A DNA stretch of 31,579 bases, taken from positions 1-31,579 of IMG/VR virus record IMGVR_UViG_3300024353_000100; one strand, written 5' to 3'. The position numbers and the translations under genes are program-made. Each line of letters begins with the position of its first letter. The first letter of the stretch is position 1. Below are positions 9,801 through 16,499 of this stretch, one piece after another. Source of the stretch: a virus. Below the pieces are notes generated by a model. The model was not told the origin of the DNA. It did not search any database and saw only the letters and a list, made by a program, of their open reading frames with translations.

Positions 9801-12800
9801 AAAAAGTCTAACATTTGTATTTTCATGGATAGGCCCATATTTCTTAACAAAACTATCATAGAGCTTGTTGAGTTCCTTCAAATCGGATTCAAGTAGCTCT
9901 TCTTTGTTCTCCAGTTGGTTGTGTAACGTCCCGCGGGTTTTATCTCTAAGGTTAATGAGGGTCTTCATCCTGATCATATCAGTCTTGCTTAACTTGACGA
10001 CCAGCGTTTGCGCCACTCCCTCTATCACCTGTTTCTGATAAATGCTATCGCCCTTAGCAAAATAAGCAAAATTCTTGATGTGCTCAGGAGCCGGCACCAT
10101 ATCGGCGATTTTAGGTCCCTCTGTGGTCGCCTTGTGCCTTATCTTCTCATAAAAACCTTGCTGCATGGTTTCTATGGCCCCTTTCAGGGCTTCACCAAGA
10201 TCACGGCCGTCGGACTCTAAACCGGCCCTCTGGTAATGCAGCTTGTCCCGTACGATCTTGCCGAGCTGCATATTAGGGTTATTATGGAAATATTCATTGA
10301 TTGGAAAGCTGTCGCCTTCTTTAGTCTCCCAGGCCAGCGCATCTTGCCAGACAACTCCTTTCGGTTTTTCTCCTTCTTTGAGCTTTCTCAGGAAGATAAT
10401 GTCGGTTGTAACCTCGGTATTGGCAATCTTCTTAAAGGCATTGCTGGGCAGACGGATAGCGCCGATGAGTTCAGCACGTTCGGCAATGTATCTCCGGATC
10501 CTCTTGTCCTTCTTATTCATCATTCCAGCCGATGTGATAAAGGCAATCAGACCATTGGGACGCACCTTATCGAGGGATTTGGCAAAGAAGTAATCATGGA
10601 TGAAAAACTTTAGCTTGGCATAATCAGGATCAAATACCTTGTAATCCCCAAAAGGTACATTAGAAATGGCGAGATCAAAGAAGTTGTTAGGCAGTTTAGT
10701 TTCTTCATATCCCTGAATCCGGACATCTGCATCGGGATAAAGAAGTTTCGCTATCCTGCCCGAAATTGAATCAAGCTCGATTCCAACCAGCTTGGTTCTC
10801 CAATCGCCAGGCATACGGCCAAAAAAGTGACCTATCCCCATGGATGGTTCTATAATCCGACCACCATCGAAGCCCATCCAATTCAGGGCATCATATATGT
10901 GATTCATCACTAAGGGAGATGTAAAATGAGCATTAGGTGTGCTTTTACGTGCGGATTCGTATTCTTCCTCGGTAAGCAGAGCTTCCAGTTTTTTAGCTCG
11001 CTTATCCCAGGGTGTCTCCCTCCAGGCAGGAGATTTAAAGACTTCAGATAGACCACCCCACCCCACATACTTAACCAGCGTAACTTGCTCTTCGGGGGTT
11101 GCTGGACGGTTTTCGCCTTCGATTTTTTTCAGGAGATTGATCGCTGCGATATTGCGATCGTATTTGGCAACCGGGCCACCCTCTTCTAGGGCGTCGGCGT
11201 CGGTGATTCGGTAGTTTCTTCCAGAAGAGTGTTGACGGCCAAGCTCGGCTGGTCTTCCTCGCTCGGGAGAAGGACGTATCTTTCCTTCACCATCTCCCAG
11301 GCCTCGTGTTCCTTCAGGCCGTGATCTGATATCAGATTCACCATATCCTCCGAAGTCCTCTCCTCGACGTGCAGGAGGGCGTTCTCCAGGAGCCCTTTCT
11401 TCTCTAGCTCCCGGTACATGTTCGGGCGGTGCTCCTTCCAATGGCTCTTCGCCAGGTTCCCGTAATATCCGAGGTTTTTCTTCGGCACGTTCTTCTACCT
11501 CTTTTTCTTTAATTATAGGCTCTTTTGGGGGCTTTGTCAACTTAAAATTCATGGCCGAAAAATGCCGCCCTCCATCAATGCTTAAATCCTGATTTCCATG
11601 AGAATCTGTATTGATATGAGTGACCTTGCCTGTAAATTCAGCCGTAGTAGGGGCATCAAACCCGCCTCGCACTGTTACATAATCACCTATCTTAAAAACA
11701 GTAACTTCGGGTTCGGCTTCTTCTTTAATTTTTTCAATGGCTTTCGGCTTAGGCTCCTCTGCCTTCTTGCCTGTGATGGTGGTTACTGCTGGGCTGGGTT
11801 TTTTCTCAGCCGGGACCTCTTCTTTCACCTCTGCCACCTCAAGCGGCTTTGACTCAAAGAGTATCCACCGTCTCTTTTCTTTATTCCAGATCTTGGAAAT
11901 CTGATCCTCTCTGACATTTTCTTTACTGACAAAGACATCTTTTGACTTTGTAACCTCTATCAAAAACCTGCTTCCTTTCTGCATTTCCGATTGATCGCTG
12001 GTTAACATTCTTACATTTTTTACAATACCGGTTCCACCGGTCTTTACCTTAATCTTGACGCCTTCTTTGGGGATCTCGGATACAGGTTCGATCTCTTCCT
12101 CTGCCTTTTTCCCGGTGATCGTGGTTACGGCTTTGGCTGGTTTTTTCTTGGCGGGTTTTTCTTCCTCAAGCTTTCCCAATTCAGGATAATCGGGATGGGA
12201 AGTGATTTTGCCTTCTCTTATTGCTTTATCTACCTCTTGCCAATGATATTTAACTGCATTTCTTGTACGGTCTCCCTCAAGTCCAGTTAAACGTCCATAT
12301 TCAACTTTTTCACCAGTATCTAATCTGGTCTTAACATTTTCCCAGTCTGCTCCATAATCTTCAACATATTCCTTTAATGTTTTTTTGTAAGGCTCTTTAG
12401 CTTTTGCCTCTGGGATAGGCTTGGGCTCTTCAACTTTTTCTTTGACTGGGACCACCTTTGGGGGCTTCTCCGGCGTCTCCGGTATCTCAATGCCTTCTCT
12501 TTTAAGTCCCTCAGCCATTACTTGAGTGCCTTCTTTGGGACCACTTTCGATATTATACATGGCAACATGGTCGCCTTCAGGGGTTTCCTGCCACGCCAAG
12601 AAAGATGCAGTGGGCTTTTCTTCAACCTCTTCAATCTCTTCTTCCACTGGCGGAGCGACTTCCAGAGGCTCTTCAAAGATCTCTTCAGGCTCTTCAACTC
12701 TCTCCGGAACTATCTCTCCGGTAATCTCTTCAGGTAGCACTTCCTCTTCCGTTTCCGGAACCTCTTCAGCCGTTGCCTCTTCCTCAATCATCACCTGGTC

Positions 12801-13832
12801 AAGCAGATCCGAGGCATTCTTTCTGATTTCCTCCTTTTCCGAGATTTCTTCCTGTTCAGCCGCCCTCTCTTTAAGGGCGGGCTCCTCTCCGATATCCTTG
12901 ATCAAGTCGGCATTGTCCGGTGAGCCTGATTCTCCGATAGCGATCTCTTCTTTCTTTTCCGGCTCAACGCCATATCTACCCACTGTGACCGCAACACCGC
13001 CGCCAAGGGTGGCACCAATAATACCGGCTTCGATCAAACGGCCGATATTTTCAGATAACGTTTGATCCGGCTTGTGGCCCAGTTTCTCCACATAGACATT
13101 CACGGCCTCCTGAGCTACTTCCGTAGTGCCTTCAACCCAAGCCCATCGGACTATTCTCCTTATGACCCGAGGACCACCCATCTTATCCAGAAACAATGCC
13201 TTGAATGGCAAGATCTCAAGGATGCCATTGACCACACCCACTGTGAGGCCTTCCATTGTAGCGATCTGCTCAATCTCCTGATCGCTGTATCCCTGGCCGG
13301 CCATCTCTTTTTTTGCCTGGTTATAGGTGTAACCGGCCTCCACGGTGAATGCACCACTCCAGCCCGCGGCCAACGCCACAGTTTTTATCGCCTTTGCACC
13401 CCAGCCAAAAAGTTTTGCAGCTTTCATGGCGCCAAGCCCGGGTAGCATCATGGCCGCCATGTTGGGAAGGTTTTCACCCACGCTTCTTGCCCACCATCTC
13501 CAGTCCGCCAGCCGTTCCGGATGCTCCCAGATAGTGCCCTCCTGGAGATATTCAGGCCTACCCAGGGATTCTCGCTGGCCTATCTCTTCCCAGTATTCCC
13601 GGGCGGTCTTGCCTCCGGGGATCCCCAGCATCTCCGCGGTCCCGCCGATAGCGCCCAATGTGCTTACAGCTCCGGCTCCTAATGCAGATACCGTTTCCTC
13701 CAGGAAGCCCCGCTCTCCTTCGGCAGGCTCAAGGCTTATATCTGCCTGGCCAAGGCTTAAAGTTCTCTTGCCTACTTCTTCTCCTTTTAGCCCTTGTAAC
13801 CAGGTATCGAATTCATTTAGTGATTTAAACAT
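864..13832 (-). CDS. Giant polyvalent protein: methylase-helicase (DarB-like) with zincin-like modules
   Basis: 4322 residues. Hydrophobic glycine/alanine-rich segments (about 45-72, 121-165, 194-215, 266-286) are followed by long Glu/Pro/Lys linkers and an SH3-like stretch (about 711-765). The N6-adenine methylase has motif I EPSMGIGHFFG at 995 and SNVPF at 1057, in place of the usual NPPF/Y. The SNF2-type helicase has VGSGKT at 1668-1673, DESH at 1836-1839, ATGTPISNS and QRDGR at 2167. After a coiled coil come HEIQH (2724), HELYE (2968) and HESYH (3264). The C-terminal module (about 3400-4150), with PRMGRNPTLQ and APDWTESN, resembles large polyvalent-protein-associated domains (LPD23 and LPD38 types from memory). 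The family includes DarB of phage P1, which is injected and protects DNA from restriction. Position after the nozzle and coiled-coil genes fits an ejected internal protein. The ribosome-binding site is poor. Residues about 782-883 are an Arg/Pro/Gly-rich stretch that overlaps another ORF in the +1 frame. Confidence 0.85.
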   Translation of the reverse strand: MFKSLNEFDTWLQGLKGEEVGKRTLSLGQADISLEPAEGERGFLEETVSALGAGAVSTLGAIGGTAEMLGIPGGKTAREYWEEIGQRESLGRPEYLQEGTIWEHPERLADWRWWARSVGENLPNMAAMMLPGLGAMKAAKLFGWGAKAIKTVALAAGWSGAFTVEAGYTYNQAKKEMAGQGYSDQEIEQIATMEGLTVGVVNGILEILPFKALFLDKMGGPRVIRRIVRWAWVEGTTEVAQEAVNVYVEKLGHKPDQTLSENIGRLIEAGIIGATLGGGVAVTVGRYGVEPEKKEEIAIGESGSPDNADLIKDIGEEPALKERAAEQEEISEKEEIRKNASDLLDQVMIEEEATAEEVPETEEEVLPEEITGEIVPERVEEPEEIFEEPLEVAPPVEEEIEEVEEKPTASFLAWQETPEGDHVAMYNIESGPKEGTQVMAEGLKREGIEIPETPEKPPKVVPVKEKVEEPKPIPEAKAKEPYKKTLKEYVEDYGADWENVKTRLDTGEKVEYGRLTGLEGDRTRNAVKYHWQEVDKAIREGKITSHPDYPELGKLEEEKPAKKKPAKAVTTITGKKAEEEIEPVSEIPKEGVKIKVKTGGTGIVKNVRMLTSDQSEMQKGSRFLIEVTKSKDVFVSKENVREDQISKIWNKEKRRWILFESKPLEVAEVKEEVPAEKKPSPAVTTITGKKAEEPKPKAIEKIKEEAEPEVTVFKIGDYVTVRGGFDAPTTAEFTGKVTHINTDSHGNQDLSIDGGRHFSAMNFKLTKPPKEPIIKEKEVEERAEEKPRILREPGEEPLEGAPPEHVPGAREERAPGERPPARRGEDFGGYGESDIRSRPEGTRGLGDGEGKIRPSPERGRPAELGRQHSSGRNYRITDADALEEGGPVAKYDRNIAAINLLKKIEGENRPATPEEQVTLVKYVGWGGLSEVFKSPAWRETPWDKRAKKLEALLTEEEYESARKSTPNAHFTSPLVMNHIYDALNWMGFDGGRIIEPSMGIGHFFGRMPGDWRTKLVGIELDSISGRIAKLLYPDADVRIQGYEETKLPNNFFDLAISNVPFGDYKVFDPDYAKLKFFIHDYFFAKSLDKVRPNGLIAFITSAGMMNKKDKRIRRYIAERAELIGAIRLPSNAFKKIANTEVTTDIIFLRKLKEGEKPKGVVWQDALAWETKEGDSFPINEYFHNNPNMQLGKIVRDKLHYQRAGLESDGRDLGEALKGAIETMQQGFYEKIRHKATTEGPKIADMVPAPEHIKNFAYFAKGDSIYQKQVIEGVAQTLVVKLSKTDMIRMKTLINLRDKTRGTLHNQLENKEELLESDLKELNKLYDSFVKKYGPIHENTNVRLFKGDPDRPLLLSLEHWDADKKTATKADIFRQRTMAKYIPVEKVETAEDALIATVFDRGRIDFAHMSKISGKSEGTLKEELKGLIFLDPEKNGWQTAEEYLSGNVRTKLEAAEAAAEIDPKYKENVAALKKVQPEDKMPSQITARLGANWIPEKDIEGFLFHLLEARGYKPRYISATSQWVLEKEEGRVGINDVLNEQKWGIPDVDAISLVSDALNLKIPTVYVTVKVEGQERRVIDRSKTLLAQAKQQEIKEEFERWIWEDTERRDNLAKIYNEKFNNIRLRKYAGDHLPDRLPGMAMGVSLRAHQKDNTWRIVQGKNTLLAQVVGSGKTLSMTAAAMELRRLGLAKKPLFVVPKHLLKSWEAEFLKFYPAAKILVPEEKSLTPERRQEFMARITTGDWDAIVISHPNMMKLPISKKVQNDFIRSQLAELEDAIHAEESEEVGYGRPKKSRTVKELEKAKKRLDEKLQVLLAGGEKDTGVTFEELGVDYMFIDESHNFKNLWFATRMTRVAGVQSSDVAKTTDLFLKSRYLTSLNNGRGVVFATGTPISNSMAEMYTIQRYLDMDALKELNIHNFDAWAGTFGEIAAELEVTPTGAGFRVHTRFRNFVNMDQLSTLFRDFADVLHSEDLPHLPVPKLEDGKPKIIKADISPEQKEYVNGLEARMKEIRSGGVDPRDDNALVVTLDGTKAALDMRLIDPTLPDNPESKANLMVNKVFNIYRSTTDAKSTQLLFCDFSTPRKGVFNVYYDVRDKLLELGVPKEEIAFIHDYPKDDQKMTLFQKVREGEVRVLMGSSKKMGEGMNVQNKVVAVHHLDAPWTPASVEQRDGRALRPGNDNEEVGVYRYVTQSTFDAYRWQLLENKARFIGQAMKGGLDTIEDIGKTVIDYATAKAIAADNPIVMEKVKVESDLTKYHVMHQGWRDQRYRTQKEIDQAENYRAMYQKQLDALEVDLKVRESKPEDKDFSIKFHAIPDLGIKDGIFTDKKEAGKELVKAFGTEFEAQIKGTIGPMPLFSYRGLKFNIRQSKDFDGEVEAAVEGGKSLMRFWAKNPTAYTSEESAVSAYMTKINNVIDQLDQDLTQRQYKLEKQTKKRADLTKWLKDNPEFEHMGKLKELRKRADEIDDQLRETNKAVEEVPELEAIPGQYYKKMPDEEGYVPVKGKKIEVAPWLDTFIHKLDDETWAISEATTGLQITGHHPTQEKAKDSAWDILNRQGQEKVKTLIEENIKKHGPSPWVPEDEIKLAMAGEKAIGAPTGALAKAREMLAKGKDEEAVWQETGWMKGAEGKWRFEIDDSRAKITAEIKELSIDSFDFEEGIKLIDFLVHPALFKAYPQLKKIPIKMELGELNLLTKGLKPGASYSPEKGTIEIRAKNLNQAKDQVIHEIQHAIQVIEGFARGGMPGQFVSKYRQRMWDLMDTVNQYNMALKENIDNPAVYNRLMDKKLAVVKEYQELEEIGPLEAVQKYKRLAGEIEAREVAMRKDLTPELREILPPYYGEAIPREEWIIREGTGTSFSVEPSLAARPEGYKFTKQQQRDVNLIEMVYFPRWLEKSTFKDLASELRLKVKPYISLAEFDPKQVEGALTRWEKEGVTAGKILGTHRVEGMETSIVLALPGRNLKQLEHTTLHELYERFRNEMISAKDRTRLDKDPYFKTIESEADAFAEYMVNTKSIKDAPNFIKRIFLKLKRLLTIIRNGLNARGFYRPEDIWGKMRAGAGVPRKKGRAAAGIAFELTPELKLAMEKGIFQAVAVRLKDGTVYKGRPGEIHLDVIDQIPTVKLGRMHQHLMHDDMGFINQKGQFYTRSEAIKAVNESEARALAAKGLMPEIKLAMEKVPTALPTLEDIQRIFRGQEVTRTPEGNFTVTTQHHGSVEIRTVDRIDENTMAFNLGYGRPRKPGEAIAGKYEDGRIELRRDLADRWILSHESYHFMEDAGIISKADIRILQNKIRALTKQGKFTPTDPAHIGSGEDRALWIESQLGTIFDVKSTTGKILLKIRNFIDRLLEAFGVRTAEAIVQRIETGRIFESPVSIEIPADTKVADQPFYAVVKEETGQDTAQAMHENRSFVNKLFEMGDLARHRITNEVGKLQLKVQELAGKPSRKRIHLGIGYQPKLKRSIASDNLDRAMMVHRDLQNNPDKGDKFRKWADERLKDPKTPASQKLIIKKQIKTLEGALNLTDQQKEFTSYMGELFEDAYKKAKTHKVVQSHRDHYVRRLWNLPKEKQDQVQGLGTGYGFKTFTTAAMPRTFETILDGWMNGYDLKVQGLTSSYDSYMADLVTIIANKAFIQKGIDTKDSNGNSLFSTTKMPGYQALKATGFSVWRWAGKAEIEAEFGDDEALIVDTYGRKFFATPPERIPGAWSVFKDDKAKKPVKTFDSIVEANTFARDKGYKRIERNIPKDISEIFQKQALFAPGPLAEMINKMTATDTWVFKIPVVRHLLRLNSGLKSWILLSSFFHHMAGTRSWIFGVHHGWRKANPVKAYKDGLAKIQDNHPHIELGIKNGLTLGELQDWAENELRQQKGLTESLVQYLGIEPLDKAIQYGKFKRQKFTDSLFKKFFAGLKAEAFVIEYAHELQKEQERYTQGVSPMPPSPDKIAENVARLINADFGGLHLPRMGRNPTLQNMFRLLLLAPDWTESNFRTVSGMIPGLNKTIGKFMGDVAPPAGLDKIYRKFWGRVIFRIAAITILAQMFLNGKDETDEFLEEQMFSNRWNKFRWTELEVSKLYRMLGIDTEGQRMTFSLGGHFFDPLKLINPPRLIKHKGSPMMRIIGALGSRSDWAERPFTAVGELFKTGKTIKKSAYEQKEGFFVALPSITVNQVVNMQPIQLGHLIRYLQGEEDGLTAMMHSMGAAVHKAWRPRIETPIVRAKGPEKDVVFEAIEDMVKRDVLHMAPPSRHLMISGISYEMTREQYEKYLDDSSAMVRRKLSATVISGRWAKLPESRRLRLLTAIIKNARKKVRSRIKKMMLRARRRQLIRGEPTA
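11186..11488 (-). CDS. Nested ORF in +1 frame of the giant gene, TnpV-like small protein
   Basis: A complete 100-codon frame with GTG start at 11488, preceded by GAGG nine bases upstream, and TAG at 11188-11186. It reads like a conserved globular protein: NLAKSHWKEHRPNMYREL, then KGLLENALLHVEERT, then HEAWEMVKERYVLLPSEED. The W-K-E-H-R-P-x-M-Y-x-E-L pattern resembles the TnpV-type small proteins of transposons and phages; this is recalled, not searched. By my count only 24 of 100 codons end in A or T, unlike the A/T-ending codons common nearby. The giant frame across the same bases is low-complexity Arg/Pro/Gly/Glu. Either this is an expressed overlapping gene, or a gene was inserted in the linker of the giant gene and is read through out of frame. 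Confidence 0.6.
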   Translation of the reverse strand: MPKKNLGYYGNLAKSHWKEHRPNMYRELEKKGLLENALLHVEERTSEDMVNLISDHGLKEHEAWEMVKERYVLLPSEEDQPSLAVNTLLEETTESPTPTP

Positions 13833-13855
13833 CTTGATTTCTTTTTAAGGACTTC

Positions 13856-13887
13856 GCCACAAAGGCACCAAGACACGAAGGTTTATT
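13856..13887. repeat. Half copy of palindromic repeat family A
   Basis: Only the left arm is present (begins gccacaaaggcaccaagac), without the complementary right arm. It fills the gap between the coiled-coil gene ending at 13883 and the giant gene, and lies just upstream of the giant gene's weak ribosome-binding region. Confidence 0.75.
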
Positions 13888-15337
13888 TAAAGAGAGATCT
13901 CAGATTAATAATCCCTCGCTGTCCGCGACCTCTTCGTTTATGCTCGGCAATATCTTGCTCCAGCATTTTCTTCCGTCCAGCCTCGAACGCTGGAATTTTA
14001 ATTGAAATCACTTCCCGTTTTTTTATGAAATCGAGTTCCGCTTGTACTCTGGCCTGTTGCTCTGTTATATCGGGGTTCAGTTCCTTTATCTTCTTGGCCT
14101 CTTTTTTTATTTTTATCTTATCAGCCGGCGTGAGCATTTGCGTTTGCAGGCTTAATTTATCGAGTTCCTCCTTGGTTGCTGCAGGCCGTTCTCGCTCTTC
14201 CGGTTTAGGAGAAACTTTTTTCTCTTTCTTTTTGACTGGTTCTATAGCTTTCTGTTTCTTTTTCGCTGCTTTCTGAGCAATTTTCAGATGATGATCTATT
14301 AAACTGTTAGCACCTTTTATGTCTCCGGCATTTATCTTATTGCCCACCCGTTTTTTTACCATCTCAACATTAATGTTTCTGAGTTTCATCCCCTCCAATC
14401 GATTAAGCTTGTCCATGATATCACTATAATCTTCTTTTCCTGTTTCCTGTTTGCCGGCTTTTCTCTTTAATTCCTCAAGATTCAGGGATCCCCGGCTCAG
14501 CGTATCCAGATAGTCATCCACAAATCCCTTCTCAAATTTCCTGTAATCGTTTCCGTATCGCTTCTTCACATCATCGGTCAACCCCTCCCAGTTAAGCATT
14601 GCCTCCTCCTTGATCTCTGAGAGTTCCTTAGGTGTAAGTTTTTTCTTCCCTTTATCCATATAGTCAACCAACCGTTTCAGATTGTTGGTCCTGTTGTAAA
14701 GGGTGTCATACTGGCCTTCCAGGATCGTTTTTTGATTTGGAGTAAGGTCTGGATTCTTCAATTCTTCGTTTAGGGCCTGCAGCCGGTCGATATTGCCGAG
14801 GAGAGCGAATTTAAAGTTCATGACAGGGTTTTTTCTGAGATCCTGGATCTGCCCATGTAAGTCCCTGCGTCTCATGACGGTTCCGCCAGGATAAGAGCTC
14901 AGAAAGATTTCCTTCTGTGTGGGGCTCAATCCTGAAATCCCGGCCCAATCTTCCACGGTCTTCTCTTCATTGAGCCAGTTTTGTTCTCCCTCAAGGGCCT
15001 CCTGTTTCTTTCTCTCGGTCTCTGCCCTGAATCCGGTGAGTTCCTCGGTGGCTTTTCTGCCACGTGAAATCTCGGCAAGCCGCTGTTCCTCCAATCCTAG
15101 TCGCTTTCCTCGAAATCGCTCCTCGGATGCAAGCTTGGCAAGATCAAGGCCGGTAGTGAGCTTTTGTTTTTCTCCCTCAAGCTGTATGGCTTCTCTCTCG
15201 GCACTTATCTGGGCTAAAGTCAGCTTCATCTTAGATTCCTGGATCTTCTGGCCGACATAATCATTCATAATGTCCCGCAGGGTGAGTCGGGTCTTCTCCA
15301 GGGCCTGGGGTACCATTGTATAGGGATTTGCTACCAT
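13883..15337 (-). CDS. Coiled-coil internal virion (ejection) protein candidate, 484 residues
   Basis: Start ATG at 15337 with GGAG six bases upstream. Nearly all alpha-helical: charged heptad-like helices at about 10-130 and 200-330, a lysine-rich linker (about 350-385) and a basic tail ending RGQRGIINLRSLFK. Residues 59-69 (KLTTGLDLAKL) echo the TG-x-x-LA motif of the two upstream neighbours. There is no signal peptide, membrane helix or enzymatic motif. Its position directly before the giant polyvalent gene and after the nozzle matches the internal-virion-protein genes of podophages, so a structural role inside the capsid, with release during DNA ejection, is likely. No specific family is recognised. 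Confidence 0.75.
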   Translation of the reverse strand: MVANPYTMVPQALEKTRLTLRDIMNDYVGQKIQESKMKLTLAQISAEREAIQLEGEKQKLTTGLDLAKLASEERFRGKRLGLEEQRLAEISRGRKATEELTGFRAETERKKQEALEGEQNWLNEEKTVEDWAGISGLSPTQKEIFLSSYPGGTVMRRRDLHGQIQDLRKNPVMNFKFALLGNIDRLQALNEELKNPDLTPNQKTILEGQYDTLYNRTNNLKRLVDYMDKGKKKLTPKELSEIKEEAMLNWEGLTDDVKKRYGNDYRKFEKGFVDDYLDTLSRGSLNLEELKRKAGKQETGKEDYSDIMDKLNRLEGMKLRNINVEMVKKRVGNKINAGDIKGANSLIDHHLKIAQKAAKKKQKAIEPVKKKEKKVSPKPEERERPAATKEELDKLSLQTQMLTPADKIKIKKEAKKIKELNPDITEQQARVQAELDFIKKREVISIKIPAFEAGRKKMLEQDIAEHKRRGRGQRGIINLRSLFK

Positions 15338-15354
15338 GATAAACTCCGTTTATA

Positions 15355-15398
15355 ATTTTCGATTTTAGATTGCCGATTGCCGATTGACTATTGACAAT
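15355..15398. repeat. Simple intergenic repeats, families B and C
   Basis: TTTTCGATTTTAGATTGCCG runs into three GATTGMC-type units (gattgccgattgccgattga) and then ctattgacaattt. The 7-8 bp period fills the whole 62-base gap between two coiled-coil genes. The same units recur at 23596, 24572, 24896, 26694 and 29372. Confidence 0.7.
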
Positions 15399-15399
15399 T

Positions 15400-16404
15400 T
15401 CAAACTATCTCAGTGTTAAACCTTATATATGATCTCCTCTTTGAGCCGATAACATCACATAGAAGAATAAAGACGCATGTGATACAGATGGCCGTATTTG
15501 AGGGCCTGGACTTTAGCTCATCGAAACCCCAAATACCCAATTGCCAGCGTGCGAATGTGATAAGGTTATCCACCAAATGTCGTTTGATTAATCTTTTGAT
15601 AGATCGATATCTTGTCATAAGGGGCACGATTTTCTCTGCTATGATATAGTATCCTCTCAATGTAGTTGGTGAGAGAAACAAATCGCGGTATTCCCGCGCA
15701 ACCTGTACTTCATAGGAATCCGGAGCCGTGGCTGCCGTAATGATAATACAACCTTCGCCCTCTGTAGCAAATGCCTCCACCAGGCCGACACCTGCGCCGA
15801 TAGCAGTACCCCAACCAGGGGCAATGATCGTGCCTTGACCGGCCCTGCGTGCAACCAATTCCGTACCCTTCCATGTGGCCTCATCACCACCATATTCCTC
15901 ATGCATTTTGCTTGCCAATGGCTGGCCATATTTCTGGCCGCCATACTCAAGTGCTAGTACGCCGGCACCTTTAAGATAAGGGCTAGTGCCTCCGGTCGTT
16001 GCTCCACCTTCAACCGCGGGAGCGGCCCCAGAAACTGGTACAGCACTGCCGCCTCCCTCCGCTGATACGGTTGCAAGTGAAGTTGTCGTGGCTGGAGCGG
16101 CCGGTCTCGACTTTTGGTATAGATAAGCCCCGCCCATTCCGAGTGTGGCCAGATTTATGCCGGTGGATACCTTGGCCTGTTTCTTGGACTCAGCCATCTG
16201 CTCTCTTGCAAGGCCCATCTCCTTTTCCGAAATCTCTTTTTCCATCGCGAGACTCTCCTTTTGAAGATCGATATCTTCTTTGCGCTCAACAGATGCCCTA
16301 TATGCCGGTGATTGGGCAAAGAGAACATCGGCCAGAGAGATCCGTGGCTTTTTGCCGGTGACGGCAGCGGTTTGCGGGGTGTATAGGGTGCTAAGGTTGA
16401 TCAT
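15400..16404 (-). CDS. Internal virion protein candidate with CFI-box-like C-terminal domain
   Basis: I chose ATG at 16404 because GGAGG lies five bases upstream; an in-frame TTG at 16416 would swallow that site. 334 residues. The N-terminal half is a charged coiled coil (about 38-80), ending in the motif STGINLATLG (80-89), which matches the 165-residue neighbour. An Ala/Gly/Thr/Val-rich linker (100-145) and a glycine-rich hydrophobic stretch (190-213) follow. The C-terminal part begins CIIITAATAPDS (219-230) and continues VAREYRDLFL (235-244), a C-[FI]-I-x-T-A pattern with a downstream R-x-[FY]-R-D, as in 'CFI-box-CTERM' domains. The biochemical role of that domain is unknown to me. Context suggests an internal or ejection protein. 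Confidence 0.75.
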   Translation of the reverse strand: MINLSTLYTPQTAAVTGKKPRISLADVLFAQSPAYRASVERKEDIDLQKESLAMEKEISEKEMGLAREQMAESKKQAKVSTGINLATLGMGGAYLYQKSRPAAPATTTSLATVSAEGGGSAVPVSGAAPAVEGGATTGGTSPYLKGAGVLALEYGGQKYGQPLASKMHEEYGGDEATWKGTELVARRAGQGTIIAPGWGTAIGAGVGLVEAFATEGEGCIIITAATAPDSYEVQVAREYRDLFLSPTTLRGYYIIAEKIVPLMTRYRSIKRLIKRHLVDNLITFARWQLGIWGFDELKSRPSNTAICITCVFILLCDVIGSKRRSYIRFNTEIV

Positions 16405-16421
16405 GGCTTCCTCCAATGCTT

Positions 16422-16492
16422 GCCACTAAGACACAAAGACACTAAGGTTTTAAGATTTAATTATTTTCTTTGTGACTTCGTGCCTTGGTGGC
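16422..16492. repeat. Palindromic intergenic repeat, family A copy 2
   Basis: A 71-bp imperfect palindrome beginning gccactaagacacaaagac and ending cttcgtgccttggtggc, with an AT-rich centre (taagatttaattatt). It occupies the gap between the 165- and 334-residue coiled-coil genes. Confidence 0.85.
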
Positions 16493-16499
16493 AGATTCT

